DNA of 64,000 bases from Staphylococcus debuckii (GCF_003718735.1 NZ_CP033460.1:558001-622000); one strand, 5' to 3'; positions 37,170-45,072 are shown, counted from the stretch's first letter. Notes: generated from the sequence alone by a model not told the origin. A program made the numbers and translations.

Positions 37170-37787
37170 ATGGTAGTTGATAGACGTGTACGAAAAACGC
37201 AGGCCGCAATTAAAGAAGCGTTTATACATTTATTAGAGAAAAAAGACTTAGATCACATTACAATTAGTGATATTACAGAAGCGGCAGATATTAATAGAGG
37301 TACATTTTACCTGCATTACGAAGATAAATATATCTTATTGGAATCTATGGAAGACGAGTACGCGAAACAATTATACGATTTAACACGCTTCCGAATTATT
37401 ATTAAAAATACAGATAGTCCTGAAGAATTCAATAAAGAATTTTCAGAGATTATTATGAAAAATGTCATCTCCCATATTGCGGATAATATAGATTTCTACC
37501 GTGTTATTCTGACTTTAGACCGACGTAGTAAATTAGAAGAAAAAATTAGAGATATTATTAAAGAAAATCTAATGGATCAAGCCGATGAAAATAATAATAT
37601 TGCCGGCATACCAGTAGAATATTTTCATAGTTATGTTACAGGATCTATGATTTCAGTCATTAAGTACTGGGTGCAAGATGAAAATCGCATGGACGTTGAT
37701 ACATTGATTAAATACGTATCACGTATCGTCTTTAATGGACCTTTACGTTTTGTGGCAGGTTCACATAATGGAGAAGTGTGGGAATAA
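37170..37787 (+). CDS. TetR-family repressor
   Basis: 205 aa. The N-terminal HTH is clear (RVRKTQAAIKEAFIHLLEKKDLDHITISDITEAADINRGTFYLHYEDKYILLESM). The C-terminal ligand domain is of the type common in Firmicutes (HIADNIDFYRVIL, FHSYVTGSMISVIKYWVQD). It probably represses the divergent YhgE-like membrane protein gene and itself; 166 bp separate the two starts. The inducer is unknown. AAGAAGG ribosome site. A carbohydrate kinase gene follows after 63 bp without a visible terminator but is probably unrelated. Confidence 0.9.
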   Translation: MVVDRRVRKTQAAIKEAFIHLLEKKDLDHITISDITEAADINRGTFYLHYEDKYILLESMEDEYAKQLYDLTRFRIIIKNTDSPEEFNKEFSEIIMKNVISHIADNIDFYRVILTLDRRSKLEEKIRDIIKENLMDQADENNNIAGIPVEYFHSYVTGSMISVIKYWVQDENRMDVDTLIKYVSRIVFNGPLRFVAGSHNGEVWE

Positions 37788-37850
37788 CGTTTAGAATAAT
37801 GATTGGTAAATGATAGTTTTAAATATTATTAAGGTGAAAAGAGGCTAATT

Positions 37851-38813
37851 ATGAATCAACTTTACGCAATAGGCGAAGCTTTAATTGATTTTATACCAAG
37901 TGAACGCGATTCAAAATTAAAGGAAGTAACACAATTTCAGCCGCAAGTTGGAGGGGCGCCAACGAATGTAGCAAGTTGTGTAGCTAAACTCGGTGGAAAA
38001 TCTTCTATTATTACACAAGTGGGCGAAGATGCATTCGGTGAAAAAATTGAAGATACTTTGATAAATATTGGCGTAGATACGCAACATTTGAAGAAAACTT
38101 CTGAAGCTACCACAGCGTTGGCCTTCGTAAGTTTAACTAAGGAAGGTGAACGTGACTTTGCCTTTTACAGAAAACCTTCAGCGGATATGTTGCTGCAAAC
38201 AGAGCATTTAACAGGATTAGAGTTTGATTCAACCGATATTCTGCATTTTTGTTCAGTAGATTTAGTGGACTATCCTATTAAACAAACGCATATAGAATTA
38301 ATAGATAAGATGCTACAAGCAGAGGGCACTGTCATATTTGATCCGAACTTACGATTTCCGTTGTGGGATTCTACGGAGGCTTTGAGAGAAACTGTTTTAG
38401 AATTTATTCCTAAAGCGCATATTTTAAAAATCTCTGATGAAGAATTAGAATTTATTTCTGGTATTAAGGATAAAGATGAGGCTGTCGCTTCATTATTTAT
38501 TGGCAATGTGGAAAGTGTAATTTATACAGAAGGCAAAAGCGGGGCCTCTATTTATACTAAAGAAGGTTTAATCGCACATGAAATTGGATTTGATGTGACC
38601 GTCAAAGATACAACGGGTGCGGGTGATGCATTTATAGGTGCAGTCATCTATCAATTATTAAACCATGATCGAAAGCATTTAATAGAAGAAGGCAATCAAT
38701 ATTTGAGATTTGCGAATGCTGTAGGAGGCGTGACAACGACTGCGTATGGTGCAATTGAAAGTTTGCCGCATCTTAGCGATGTAGAAAAAATAATGAATAC
38801 AAAAGAAGAATAA
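37851..38813 (+). CDS. scrK: PfkB-family fructokinase
   Basis: 320 aa, cytoplasmic. Phosphorylates fructose (probably to fructose 6-phosphate) with ATP. Marks: LYAIGEALIDFIPSE at the N-terminus, VGGAPTNVASCVAKLGG (sugar-binding PfkB signature 1), VIFDPNLRFPLWDS, and DTTGAGDAFIGAVIYQLL (signature 2, with the catalytic Asp). Close in character to staphylococcal ScrK. No sucrose hydrolase or PTS gene adjoins it, so it appears to act on fructose from other routes. AAGGTG ribosome site; own terminator. Substrate is inferred from similarity; other PfkB sugars cannot be excluded. Confidence 0.82.
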   Translation: MNQLYAIGEALIDFIPSERDSKLKEVTQFQPQVGGAPTNVASCVAKLGGKSSIITQVGEDAFGEKIEDTLINIGVDTQHLKKTSEATTALAFVSLTKEGERDFAFYRKPSADMLLQTEHLTGLEFDSTDILHFCSVDLVDYPIKQTHIELIDKMLQAEGTVIFDPNLRFPLWDSTEALRETVLEFIPKAHILKISDEELEFISGIKDKDEAVASLFIGNVESVIYTEGKSGASIYTKEGLIAHEIGFDVTVKDTTGAGDAFIGAVIYQLLNHDRKHLIEEGNQYLRFANAVGGVTTTAYGAIESLPHLSDVEKIMNTKEE

Positions 38814-38824
38814 AAATTAATTTT

Positions 38825-38867
38825 AAGCTGTTAAACCTTATTACAACAAGGTTTAGCAGCTTTTTTG
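38825..38867 (+). terminator. Fructokinase terminator
   Basis: AAGCTGTTAAACCTT pairs with AAGGTTTAGCAGCTT (one G-U), then a T-run. Confidence 0.88.
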
Positions 38868-38889
38868 ATTTATATCGAAAATTTTATAA

Positions 38890-38940
38890 CGATATATCGT
38901 TGGCTAGTTTCGATATATCGCTTATACTTTCGATATATCG
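38890..38940 (+). promoter_or_regulatory. padR promoter with three CGATATATCG operators
   Basis: Three perfect 10-bp palindromes CGATATATCG lie at 38890-38899, 38911-38920 and 38931-38940, with centres 21 and 20 bp apart. The promoter is interleaved: -35 TTGGCT (38900-38905), 17-bp spacer, -10 TATACT (38923-38928). Sites thus sit just upstream of the -35, between the boxes, and at the start point. A partial site TATATCGAAA occurs at 38871. Repression by the PadR protein encoded next is the natural reading. Confidence 0.8.
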
Positions 38941-38970
38941 AAATAAAGAAAACGAAAGAAGGAATTTAAT

Positions 38971-39561
38971 ATGTTCAGACGTGGATTTGATCAATTTAGA
39001 AATATGAGAGATAGTGAAGGATTTGATTTTGGTAAAGGTTTCGGCGGATTTGAGAAAATGTTTGGCGGTCGTGGACCAGGACATGAACGTATGTTTAAAA
39101 AAGGTAACTTGCAGTTTATGATTTTACGTTCTTTACAAGAGGATCCTAAACACGGTTACCAAGTGATTAAAGATTTAGAAGAACAGTTTAAAGGATTTTA
39201 CTCTCCAAGCCCAGGTTCGGTTTATCCGATTTTGCAAATGTTGGAAGATAGAGAGTTTGTGTCTGTCACTAAAGAAGGAAATAAAAAAATCTATACACTC
39301 ACTGCTGAGGGCGAAGACTTTTTAAAAGAAAATGCCGATCAAAATGAATTTGCACAACGCATGAAACAATTCCAAAATGTTAATAGAGAAGATATGCAAC
39401 GTCTAGGTTCAGATATTAAAGAAACAGTAAACGCAATACTAACAGCCAGCAAAGAAGCGATGACTGATGAAGAGAAACGTCAACAATTTGACCGCTTCCT
39501 CGCCCAAATTAAAGACCAAGCGCAAAACTTATATAAAGAAGATGATGAACATGACAAATAA
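38971..39561 (+). CDS. PadR-family transcription regulator
   Basis: 196 aa. An N-terminal Gly/Phe/Arg-rich extension (FRRGFDQFRNMRDSEGFDFGKGFGGFEKMFGGRGPGH, 40 or so residues) precedes the PadR winged helix (LQFMILRSLQEDPKHGYQVIKDLEEQFKGFYSPSPGSVYPILQMLEDREFVSV, then KKIYTLTAEGEDFL) and a C-terminal dimerisation helix region. PadR proteins repress detoxification or efflux genes and release DNA on binding an aromatic or drug-like ligand. The TetX-like flavoprotein gene overlaps its 3' end by 11 nt, so the pair forms one transcription unit under the triple-operator promoter. Ligand unknown. Confidence 0.92.
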   Translation: MFRRGFDQFRNMRDSEGFDFGKGFGGFEKMFGGRGPGHERMFKKGNLQFMILRSLQEDPKHGYQVIKDLEEQFKGFYSPSPGSVYPILQMLEDREFVSVTKEGNKKIYTLTAEGEDFLKENADQNEFAQRMKQFQNVNREDMQRLGSDIKETVNAILTASKEAMTDEEKRQQFDRFLAQIKDQAQNLYKEDDEHDK

Positions 39562-40720
39562 AAGAATTGGAATTATCGGCGGTGGTCCAGGTGGCTTAAT
39601 GTTAGGGCTACTCTTGCAAAATCAAGGTTTAGATGTCCAAATTTATGAAAAAGCAGATCGTAATGTCAATCGCTCACGTGGCGGTTCATTAGATATCCAT
39701 CACGACACAGGACAATTACCTTTAGCAGAGGCAGGTTTACTCGACGAATTTAAATCGCTTGCCCGCTTCGAAGGTGAAGATACTAAAATTGTTGATAAAT
39801 ACGGAAAAGTATACTTTGAAGAGGATGCTGAAGGTGAAGGCGGACGTCCAGAAATCGACCGCGGAGAATTATGTGATTTAATTCAAAATAAAATCGATGC
39901 AAAGCGTATCCATTATGGTTATGAATTTAACTATATGAAAACTTTAGACGATGGGCGTGTTGAAGTTAGTTTTACTAATAACGAGACAGAAACTTTTGAC
40001 TTAGTCGTAGGTTCAGATGGTGCCTTTTCAAAAGTAAGACCGTTCCTTGCAGATACTGATTTAATTTACACAGGCGTTTCATTTATCGAACTCAGCGTAC
40101 CTGATGTGCAAACAAAATATCCTGACCTGGCTGAATATAATAAGAATGGTAAATTGATGGGGTTAGGCGGCAACCAATTGATTTTAGGTCAATTGAACGG
40201 CGATGGACGTATTGTTGTGTATGTTGCATATCAATTAGACCGTAATCAATTAGATGAATACAAAGCGTTGGATAATGAAGCCTTGAAAGCACGTATCTTA
40301 GAAGAGTATCAAGATTGGGACGAAGATTTGCTTAAATATATTCGCTACTCTGATGAAAATATCATGTTTCGTCGCATTTATCGTTTGCCAATCGGATTCC
40401 AATGGCAACATCAGCCGAATGTTACTTTAATAGGAGACGCAGCACACCTCATGAGTCCTTTTGCCGGAGAAGGTGTGAACATGGCTATGTATGACGCGTA
40501 TATGTTAGCGCACGCAATAGCTGAGACAGACGATAACTTGGATGAAGCTTTAAATGATTATGAGCAGAAAATGTATGCAAGTTCTAAAGAGCGTGCTCAA
40601 GAGTCACAAGATAATTTAGAATTGTTCTTTAGAGAAGATGGCGCTGAAGTGATGGCGAACTTCTTTATAGAGGGGCAAGAAATGTTGGAAGAAGCGGACA
40701 ACCAAGAGTCCAATCAATAG
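39551..40720 (+). CDS. TetX-like FAD-dependent monooxygenase
   Basis: 389 aa from ATG 39551; ATGs at 39542 and 39545 are alternatives and an upstream extension is out of the family pattern. FAD-binding GIIGGGPGGLMLGLLLQNQG at the N-terminus, EKADRNVNRSRGGSLDIHHDTGQ (which resembles the RxFGGTLDLHKGSGQ region of Tet(X)), DRGELCDLI, LVVGSDGAFSKVR, and the second FAD motif GDAAHLMSPFAGEGVNMAMYDA. Architecture and spacing match class A flavin monooxygenases of the Tet(X) group, which hydroxylate and inactivate tetracyclines. Whether this enzyme acts on tetracyclines or another aromatic compound is unknown. Co-transcribed with padR, suggesting induction by its substrate. No terminator is evident close after the stop. 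Confidence 0.85.
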   Translation: MTNKRIGIIGGGPGGLMLGLLLQNQGLDVQIYEKADRNVNRSRGGSLDIHHDTGQLPLAEAGLLDEFKSLARFEGEDTKIVDKYGKVYFEEDAEGEGGRPEIDRGELCDLIQNKIDAKRIHYGYEFNYMKTLDDGRVEVSFTNNETETFDLVVGSDGAFSKVRPFLADTDLIYTGVSFIELSVPDVQTKYPDLAEYNKNGKLMGLGGNQLILGQLNGDGRIVVYVAYQLDRNQLDEYKALDNEALKARILEEYQDWDEDLLKYIRYSDENIMFRRIYRLPIGFQWQHQPNVTLIGDAAHLMSPFAGEGVNMAMYDAYMLAHAIAETDDNLDEALNDYEQKMYASSKERAQESQDNLELFFREDGAEVMANFFIEGQEMLEEADNQESNQ

Positions 40721-40801
40721 AACGCAATTAAATTTCAATCACATCTCGCTTTGATTGAAAGCACTTGTTAATTTTGATAAGATTTAATTGTAGATAAAGT
40801 A

Positions 40802-40831
40802 GGAGCTGAGACATTATTTTGTCCCAGCTCC
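40802..40831. repeat. Staphylococcal-type intergenic hairpin
   Basis: GGAGCTGAGAC (40802-40812) pairs with GTCCCAGCTCC (40821-40831) with one mismatch around ATTATTTT. Resembles the GGGAC...GTCCC hairpins scattered in staphylococcal intergenic DNA. No T-run follows. Confidence 0.65.
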
Positions 40832-40882
40832 AGAGCACAGACCTCGCAATCTGAAATTGTGAATACCTCAATATGAGTGTAC

Positions 40883-40919
40883 AAAGACTAGTTATGTGGC
40901 AGCATAGCTAGTCTTTTTT
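40883..40919 (+). terminator. Plus-strand terminator overlapping the 3' end of the toxin-like ORF
   Basis: AAAGACTAGTTATG (40883-40896) pairs with CATAGCTAGTCTTT (40903-40916, one G-U), followed by more T. It would end a plus-strand RNA convergent with, and overlapping, the small minus-strand ORF. Confidence 0.8.
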
Positions 40920-41021
40920 ATTGCTGTCCTTGCTGATTAAAAACTTAATCGCTGTTGCGAGTAATGTCACTTGAACAATCGAAGAAAAATTAATCGTGAG
41001 TTCATGGATAATAATGTCCAT
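40908..41021 (-). CDS. Small hydrophobic peptide, candidate type I toxin (Fst/PepA1-like)
   Basis: 37 aa from ATG 41021: an N-terminal MDIIIHE, one hydrophobic helix (SSIVQVTLLATAIKFLI) and a charged tail SKDSNKKD. This is the general layout of membrane toxins of staphylococcal and enterococcal type I systems. GAGGTGAT is an excellent ribosome site 5 nt upstream. A longer frame from 41123 has no ribosome site. A -35/-10 pair lies at 41102-41130 with a 75-nt leader whose ACCTCAC can pair with the ribosome site. A convergent plus-strand transcript ends within the 3' end of the ORF. I cannot confirm the family; a non-toxic small membrane peptide is the alternative. Confidence 0.55.
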   Translation of the reverse strand: MDIIIHELTINFSSIVQVTLLATAIKFLISKDSNKKD

Positions 41022-41028
41022 CCATATC

Positions 41029-41063
41029 ACCTCACTTTCTTGCCGAATGAAGGAATGTGAGGT
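41029..41063 (-). promoter_or_regulatory. Self-complementary leader masking the toxin-like ORF ribosome site
   Basis: In the minus-strand RNA, leader ACCTCAC (41057-41063) is perfectly complementary to GTGAGGT of the ribosome site (41029-41035). Folding would hide the start region. Confidence 0.5.
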
Positions 41064-41101
41064 ACTCACTTGCAATATACAGCCTGTTGGCTCATGAATT
41101 A

Positions 41102-41130
41102 AGTTTAGCATTTTGGTTCTCAATTTTCAA
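41102..41130 (-). promoter_or_regulatory. Candidate promoter of the toxin-like ORF
   Basis: Minus strand: -35 TTGAAA (41125-41130), 17-bp spacer, -10 TAAACT (41102-41107). Confidence 0.45.
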
Positions 41131-41256
41131 AGGAAAACACGAACAAATGTTCTATTTTTATTTTTACACCCTTTCCTCAGAAAAAAATGATACTCTGTAA
41201 TTAAGTTGAAACGCAATATAAAAAATTAAATGCGTATGATTGAGGAGGTACTTTTT

Positions 41257-41982
41257 TTGGCGAAAAGAGAAAAAAATGCCGTTATAGCTGCAATTATTTA
41301 TATAGGTATTATGGCTATCGGAATGATAACACAACACTTTATCTTCCATTATTCATACACTGATCCCAACATGGCTAAGGCATTAATTTATTTTGAAATT
41401 ATTATGGCGATATTTACCTTTATAGTTTATAAAAGAATGAAATTGACTATTTTATCGCAAAAAGTGCGGTTTACGAAATGGCTGATTCCGTTCATTATTA
41501 TCATTCTTACTACTGTTGTTATGTTAGTGACAACGGGTGACTTTAGTAATCGTACTTCTCTTATTCTCACAATCTTTATCATGACCATTTTTGTAGGGTT
41601 TTCAGAAGAGTTGATGTTTAGAGGGATTTTACTCAATGTATTATTAGAACATAGAACAGTTAAATTCGCTATTTTATTCAGTAGTGCTTTATTTGCATTG
41701 TTGCACTCAGTGAATGTACTAGGCGGAGCTTCTTTAATTGCAACGATAATCCAGCTCTTTGCGACATTCTTGTTCGGTCTGGTCTTCAGTTGCTTAGCAG
41801 TATTAATGAAAAATATTATTCCTTTGATGATATATCATTGTCTATGGGATTTCTCATTGCTGCCACAAAGCATTACAGGTGCGAATATCGGCTGGATTTC
41901 TTCAATCGCTATTCTTGTGGAATTAATTGTAGTTATTCCGCTCTTTATCTATACGGTTAAAAAATTTAAACGCGCGAAATAA
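41257..41982 (+). CDS. CPBP-family intramembrane metalloprotease (Abi/CAAX-like)
   Basis: About 241 aa from TTG 41257, chosen because GAGGAGGTA (41240-41248) is placed correctly; the ATG at 41230 lies upstream of that site. Seven or so membrane segments. Family motifs: GFSEELMFRGILLN (EExxxR), FALLHSVN (second metal-binding His) and IYHCLWDF (third motif). Members cleave membrane substrates or process small peptides; in some bacteria they give immunity to bacteriocins. No bacteriocin gene is adjacent, although a small hydrophobic toxin-like ORF lies 236 bp upstream on the other strand. Monocistronic with terminator. Substrate unknown. Confidence 0.82.
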   Translation: MAKREKNAVIAAIIYIGIMAIGMITQHFIFHYSYTDPNMAKALIYFEIIMAIFTFIVYKRMKLTILSQKVRFTKWLIPFIIIILTTVVMLVTTGDFSNRTSLILTIFIMTIFVGFSEELMFRGILLNVLLEHRTVKFAILFSSALFALLHSVNVLGGASLIATIIQLFATFLFGLVFSCLAVLMKNIIPLMIYHCLWDFSLLPQSITGANIGWISSIAILVELIVVIPLFIYTVKKFKRAK

Positions 41983-41994
41983 GCGGGGAATGGA

Positions 41995-42026
41995 AAGTGA
42001 GGCATGATGAATGTCTCACTTTTTTA
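41995..42026 (+). terminator. CPBP gene terminator
   Basis: AAGTGAGGCAT pairs with ATGTCTCACTT (one bulge/mismatch), then six T. Confidence 0.85.
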
Positions 42027-42088
42027 AGTTTTTAAATAAAAAGTGTGTGGTTGTTGGGTGGAGCGAAGTTGGATATGGCTAATAAAAT

Positions 42089-42171
42089 GGATATATTGGC
42101 CAAGAATGAGTCGAACGTGTCCAATAAACGGATATATTGGCCAAGATGGCGGGCAACATGGCCAATATATT
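42089..42171. repeat. 41-nt tandem repeat, two units (dispersed copy 1)
   Basis: Units start at 42089 and 42130 with GGATATATTGGCCAAGA and contain the palindrome TTGGCCAA; TATTGG and CCAATA within each unit can pair. The same unit recurs at 50299 and 50340 near cudT. Confidence 0.75.
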
Positions 42172-42224
42172 TACCGCACTTTATAAACCGAGCTCAATCT
42201 CATGAATCTCTAATTCTCTCTTCA

Positions 42225-42767
42225 TTATTTGGATGTATCTACCATTTGCAATAACTGGGCAACTTGATTTTCAATGGCTGCTTTATTTGAATCTTCATCT
42301 TGAATATATATCATTACCATTTGTACAATGCCTGCAGCAAAAAATTCTGGAAAAAGCTGTTCGCTTAAATAGTGTGCTTTCATAAAGGTTGTGCTTAATT
42401 TGCCGTCTAATTGACGGATGATAAATTTTTGCAATTTCTGTTTGTATTCATCAGCATTTTTGATGTTGAAAAGACGTTTGAAAAATATTTGATGGTCTTC
42501 GAAAAAATTAAACCAGATTATCGTGCCTTCTTCTAAACCTAAATCTTTCTTCGCTTCACATATTTCATCTAAGTGCTCAAAGTGTGTTTGAACAATTGCA
42601 TCAAGCAGGTCGTATTTATCTAGATAATGAAGATAAAAAGTTTTACGTTCTATTTCAGCAGCCTCAGCTATTTTTTTAACAGTAATTTTCTCAAAATCAT
42701 TTTTGTAAAATAAATCTAAAAAAGTTTCAGTGATATTACGTTGTGTTTTGATAACACGCTTATCCAT
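42225..42767 (-). CDS. TetR-family regulator
   Basis: 180 aa from ATG 42767; the ATG at 42785 lies upstream of the GAGGAG site and is rejected. HTH: VIKTQRNITETFLDLFYKNDFEKITVKKIAEAAEIERKTFYLHYLDKYDLLDAIV. The C-terminal domain is of the TetR_C type common in Firmicutes (EFFAAGIVQMVMIYIQDED). Divergent from the dienelactone-hydrolase-like gene, its likely target; a 14-bp perfect palindrome lies between them. Inducer unknown. No terminator is obvious downstream, where the 41-nt repeats begin. Confidence 0.88.
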   Translation of the reverse strand: MDKRVIKTQRNITETFLDLFYKNDFEKITVKKIAEAAEIERKTFYLHYLDKYDLLDAIVQTHFEHLDEICEAKKDLGLEEGTIIWFNFFEDHQIFFKRLFNIKNADEYKQKLQKFIIRQLDGKLSTTFMKAHYLSEQLFPEFFAAGIVQMVMIYIQDEDSNKAAIENQVAQLLQMVDTSK

Positions 42768-42808
42768 ATGGAGACATCTCCTCATTTAAAACCCGATATT
42801 CTGAATCT

Positions 42809-42822
42809 GTGTATTAATACAC
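42809..42822. promoter_or_regulatory. Perfect 14-bp palindrome, candidate TetR operator
   Basis: GTGTATTAATACAC lies in the 168-bp divergent region between the TetR gene and the hydrolase gene. A weak plus-strand promoter, TTGTAT (42842-42847)-16-TATATT (42864-42869), follows it. Confidence 0.55.
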
Positions 42823-42935
42823 GAGCGTTCGAGGGTATAAATTGTATAAATGAAATTTCTTGATATATTTAAATTATACACACATGAGTTATAAAACACT
42901 AGAGTGAATTAAAAAATACGGAAGGGTGATTATTT

Positions 42936-43859
42936 TTGAAAGAACAACATGTCACTTTTAAAACAAGAGATGTTAAAACTGCAGGGATTTTAAGAACACC
43001 AGATAATGCGAAAGATAACGCGTTACCAACTATTGTGGTCATGCACCCTATAAGCAGTGTGAAAGAACAAACTGCAAGCATTTATGCGAAACGATTAACT
43101 GAAGAAGGTTTCGCAACTTTAGCATTTGATGCATCACATCAAGGTGAAATTGCTGCAGAACCTAAAAATATTGAAGTACCTTATTATCGGGTAGATGATG
43201 CCAAAGCAGCTATCGACTATTTAAATACACTTGATATCGTAGATGATAAACGAATTGGTATTTTAGGTATTTGCGGAGGCGGCGGTTATGCAGTTAACGC
43301 CAGCTTAACTGACAAACGTATTAAAGCAGTTGGTTCTGTTGCAGGCGTCAATTTCGGAATGTTAGCACGAGAAGGAGATTTCACGCCAGATGCTGCATTG
43401 AAAACCTTGTATCAAGTTGCAGATCAACGCGAAGCAGAGGCTAAGGGTGCAGAACAAGCACTAATGCCGTATGCGCCCGACAGTGAAGAGCAACGTAAAG
43501 AGCAAGGCCTTGATGATATTGATATCAAAGAAGCGGTAGATTACTATAGAACAGACCGCGGTTATCATGAAAATGTAACAAATCGATATCGTGTTATCAA
43601 TCAAGCTGACATCATTGGTTTTGATGCTTATCATTTAGCTGATAAATTGTTAGATCAACCGTTATATATCGTAGCAGGTGATATACCGGGCGCCTTTGGT
43701 TCTTATCGTTGTGCTTATAATTTATTCGATCAAGCATTAAGTAATAAAAAAACATTGAACATTGTTAAAGGTGTTTCTCACTATGACTTATATGATCAAC
43801 CTAAAGCAGTAGACGAAGCTTTGAAAGGATTAGTTCCTTTCTATAAAAAATATTTATAA
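42936..43859 (+). CDS. Dienelactone-hydrolase-like alpha/beta hydrolase with Cys nucleophile
   Basis: 307 aa from TTG 42936 with GGAAGGGTGAT upstream. The nucleophile elbow reads GICGGGGY with Cys at about 113, the G-x-C-x-G form of dienelactone hydrolases rather than the usual serine. VVMHPISSVKEQ forms the oxyanion region; SHYDLYDQP near the C-terminus supplies the His. A helical insertion (about 150-215, AEAKGAEQALMPYAPDSEEQRKEQGLDD) probably forms a lid. Cytoplasmic, substrate unknown (a lactone, ester or xenobiotic). Controlled presumably by the divergent TetR. Ends at a strong terminator shared with the convergent CstA-like gene. Confidence 0.8.
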   Translation: MKEQHVTFKTRDVKTAGILRTPDNAKDNALPTIVVMHPISSVKEQTASIYAKRLTEEGFATLAFDASHQGEIAAEPKNIEVPYYRVDDAKAAIDYLNTLDIVDDKRIGILGICGGGGYAVNASLTDKRIKAVGSVAGVNFGMLAREGDFTPDAALKTLYQVADQREAEAKGAEQALMPYAPDSEEQRKEQGLDDIDIKEAVDYYRTDRGYHENVTNRYRVINQADIIGFDAYHLADKLLDQPLYIVAGDIPGAFGSYRCAYNLFDQALSNKKTLNIVKGVSHYDLYDQPKAVDEALKGLVPFYKKYL

Positions 43860-43902
43860 ATAATGTATCACTATTAAATCGATAGTTTCATAATAATTAA
43901 AG

Positions 43903-43945
43903 AGCCCCTTATTGCGTTTGTGAATGCAATAAGGGGTTCGTCTTA
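43903..43945. terminator. Bidirectional terminator between hydrolase and CstA-like genes
   Basis: AGCCCCTTATTGC (43903-43915) pairs with GCAATAAGGGGTT (43926-43938). T-rich flanks on both sides. Confidence 0.8.
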
Positions 43946-43950
43946 TCTTA

Positions 43951-45072
43951 TCAGATAAATAAATTATGGTTTGCATGTTCAGTGTCTCCGATATAAGTGC
44001 CGACACCTGCAAATTCAACTTCTGGACGCAGTTCTTCTTTTTTAATACCCATAACGTCCATGCTCATGGTGCAGGCAATCAGTTTAATATCATTGGTAAT
44101 TGCTTTATCAATGAGTGTTGGAAGTGAATCGACGTTCTTTTGTTTCATAATCATTTTCATCATTAATCGGCCTAAACCGAACATATTCATTTTAGAAAGC
44201 GGCATGTTTTCCGGACCATTTGGCAACATCATACCGAATAAACGCTCAATGCCTGTCTTTTTCACTTTACCTGAGTGAGGGCGTTTTAAGGCGTTTAAGC
44301 CCCAGAACGTACAGAATATTGAAACCTCTCGCCCTGCAGCACGCGCACCGTTCGCAATAATAAAGGCGGCTAAGGCTTTGTCTAATTCACCGCTGAATAA
44401 CACGATAGTAGTGCCCTTTTCAGTATGCTGTACTGTTAAATCTTGAGGTTGCTGTGCGGCTTTTTCAATAACTGCAGTGACTTCATTATTATTTTGTTTC
44501 AAGTCTACTAAGGTATTACCGGTTTGTGCTGCCCAACTTTTAATATCACTTGCAAAGCCTGGATCCGTAACCAGTACTTCAAGCTGTTCGGCTGGTTGTA
44601 GTTGTTTGAGTTCTTGATTGACATTCATTAATGGACCAGGGCATTGCATACCGCTGTAATTGACTTTCTTGCGACCTGGTTTCAGTTCAGAAACAGAAGT
44701 ATTTTCAGTGCTCGGCTGTTCTTCAAAGTTTTCCTTTTCCGCAGGGGCAGTTTGAGCTTGTTCTGCTTCTGCTCTGTCTTGAATGGCTTGGTAACCGCCG
44801 TTTAAATTTACTACAGTAAAGCCGCTGTCGCTCAGCATCTGGCTGGCTTGTTGGCTGCGTTTGCCGGCTTGGCAATAAATGTAGTAGGTCTTGCTTTGGT
44901 CGAGCGGGAATTTGGTGTTGAGTGATGAGAGCGGATAAGATTGTGCGCCGTCGATATGGCCCGCTTCGTATTCATCGGTTTCTCTCACATCTATCAGTTG
45001 GCCTTGGTGGGCCATTGCTTCTAAATCTTCATCGGTTAAATCTGTTATTTGCACGGTCTTGAATTGAACCAT
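43951..45072 (-). CDS. cstA: CstA-like sulfurtransferase: rhodanese-TusA-DsrE fusion
   Basis: 373 aa. Residues 1-100: rhodanese domain with LIDVRETDEYEAGHIDGA and active-site Cys67 in YCQAGKRS. After an E/Q/T-rich linker, a TusA-like domain (about 135-210) with SGMQCPGPLMNV, its Cys near 143. C-terminal half: DsrE-like domain with SIFCTFWGLNALKR (Cys near 254), GMMLPNGPENMPLSKMNMFGLG and LIACTMSMDVMG. This order is that of staphylococcal CstA, which shuttles persulfide sulfur among its three domains during sulfide detoxification. In S. aureus it lies with cstB, sqr and the CstR repressor; none is adjacent here, so it is an orphan. AAGGAGATG site before the ATG. Symbol given by architecture. 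Confidence 0.78.
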   Translation of the reverse strand: MVQFKTVQITDLTDEDLEAMAHQGQLIDVRETDEYEAGHIDGAQSYPLSSLNTKFPLDQSKTYYIYCQAGKRSQQASQMLSDSGFTVVNLNGGYQAIQDRAEAEQAQTAPAEKENFEEQPSTENTSVSELKPGRKKVNYSGMQCPGPLMNVNQELKQLQPAEQLEVLVTDPGFASDIKSWAAQTGNTLVDLKQNNNEVTAVIEKAAQQPQDLTVQHTEKGTTIVLFSGELDKALAAFIIANGARAAGREVSIFCTFWGLNALKRPHSGKVKKTGIERLFGMMLPNGPENMPLSKMNMFGLGRLMMKMIMKQKNVDSLPTLIDKAITNDIKLIACTMSMDVMGIKKEELRPEVEFAGVGTYIGDTEHANHNLFI

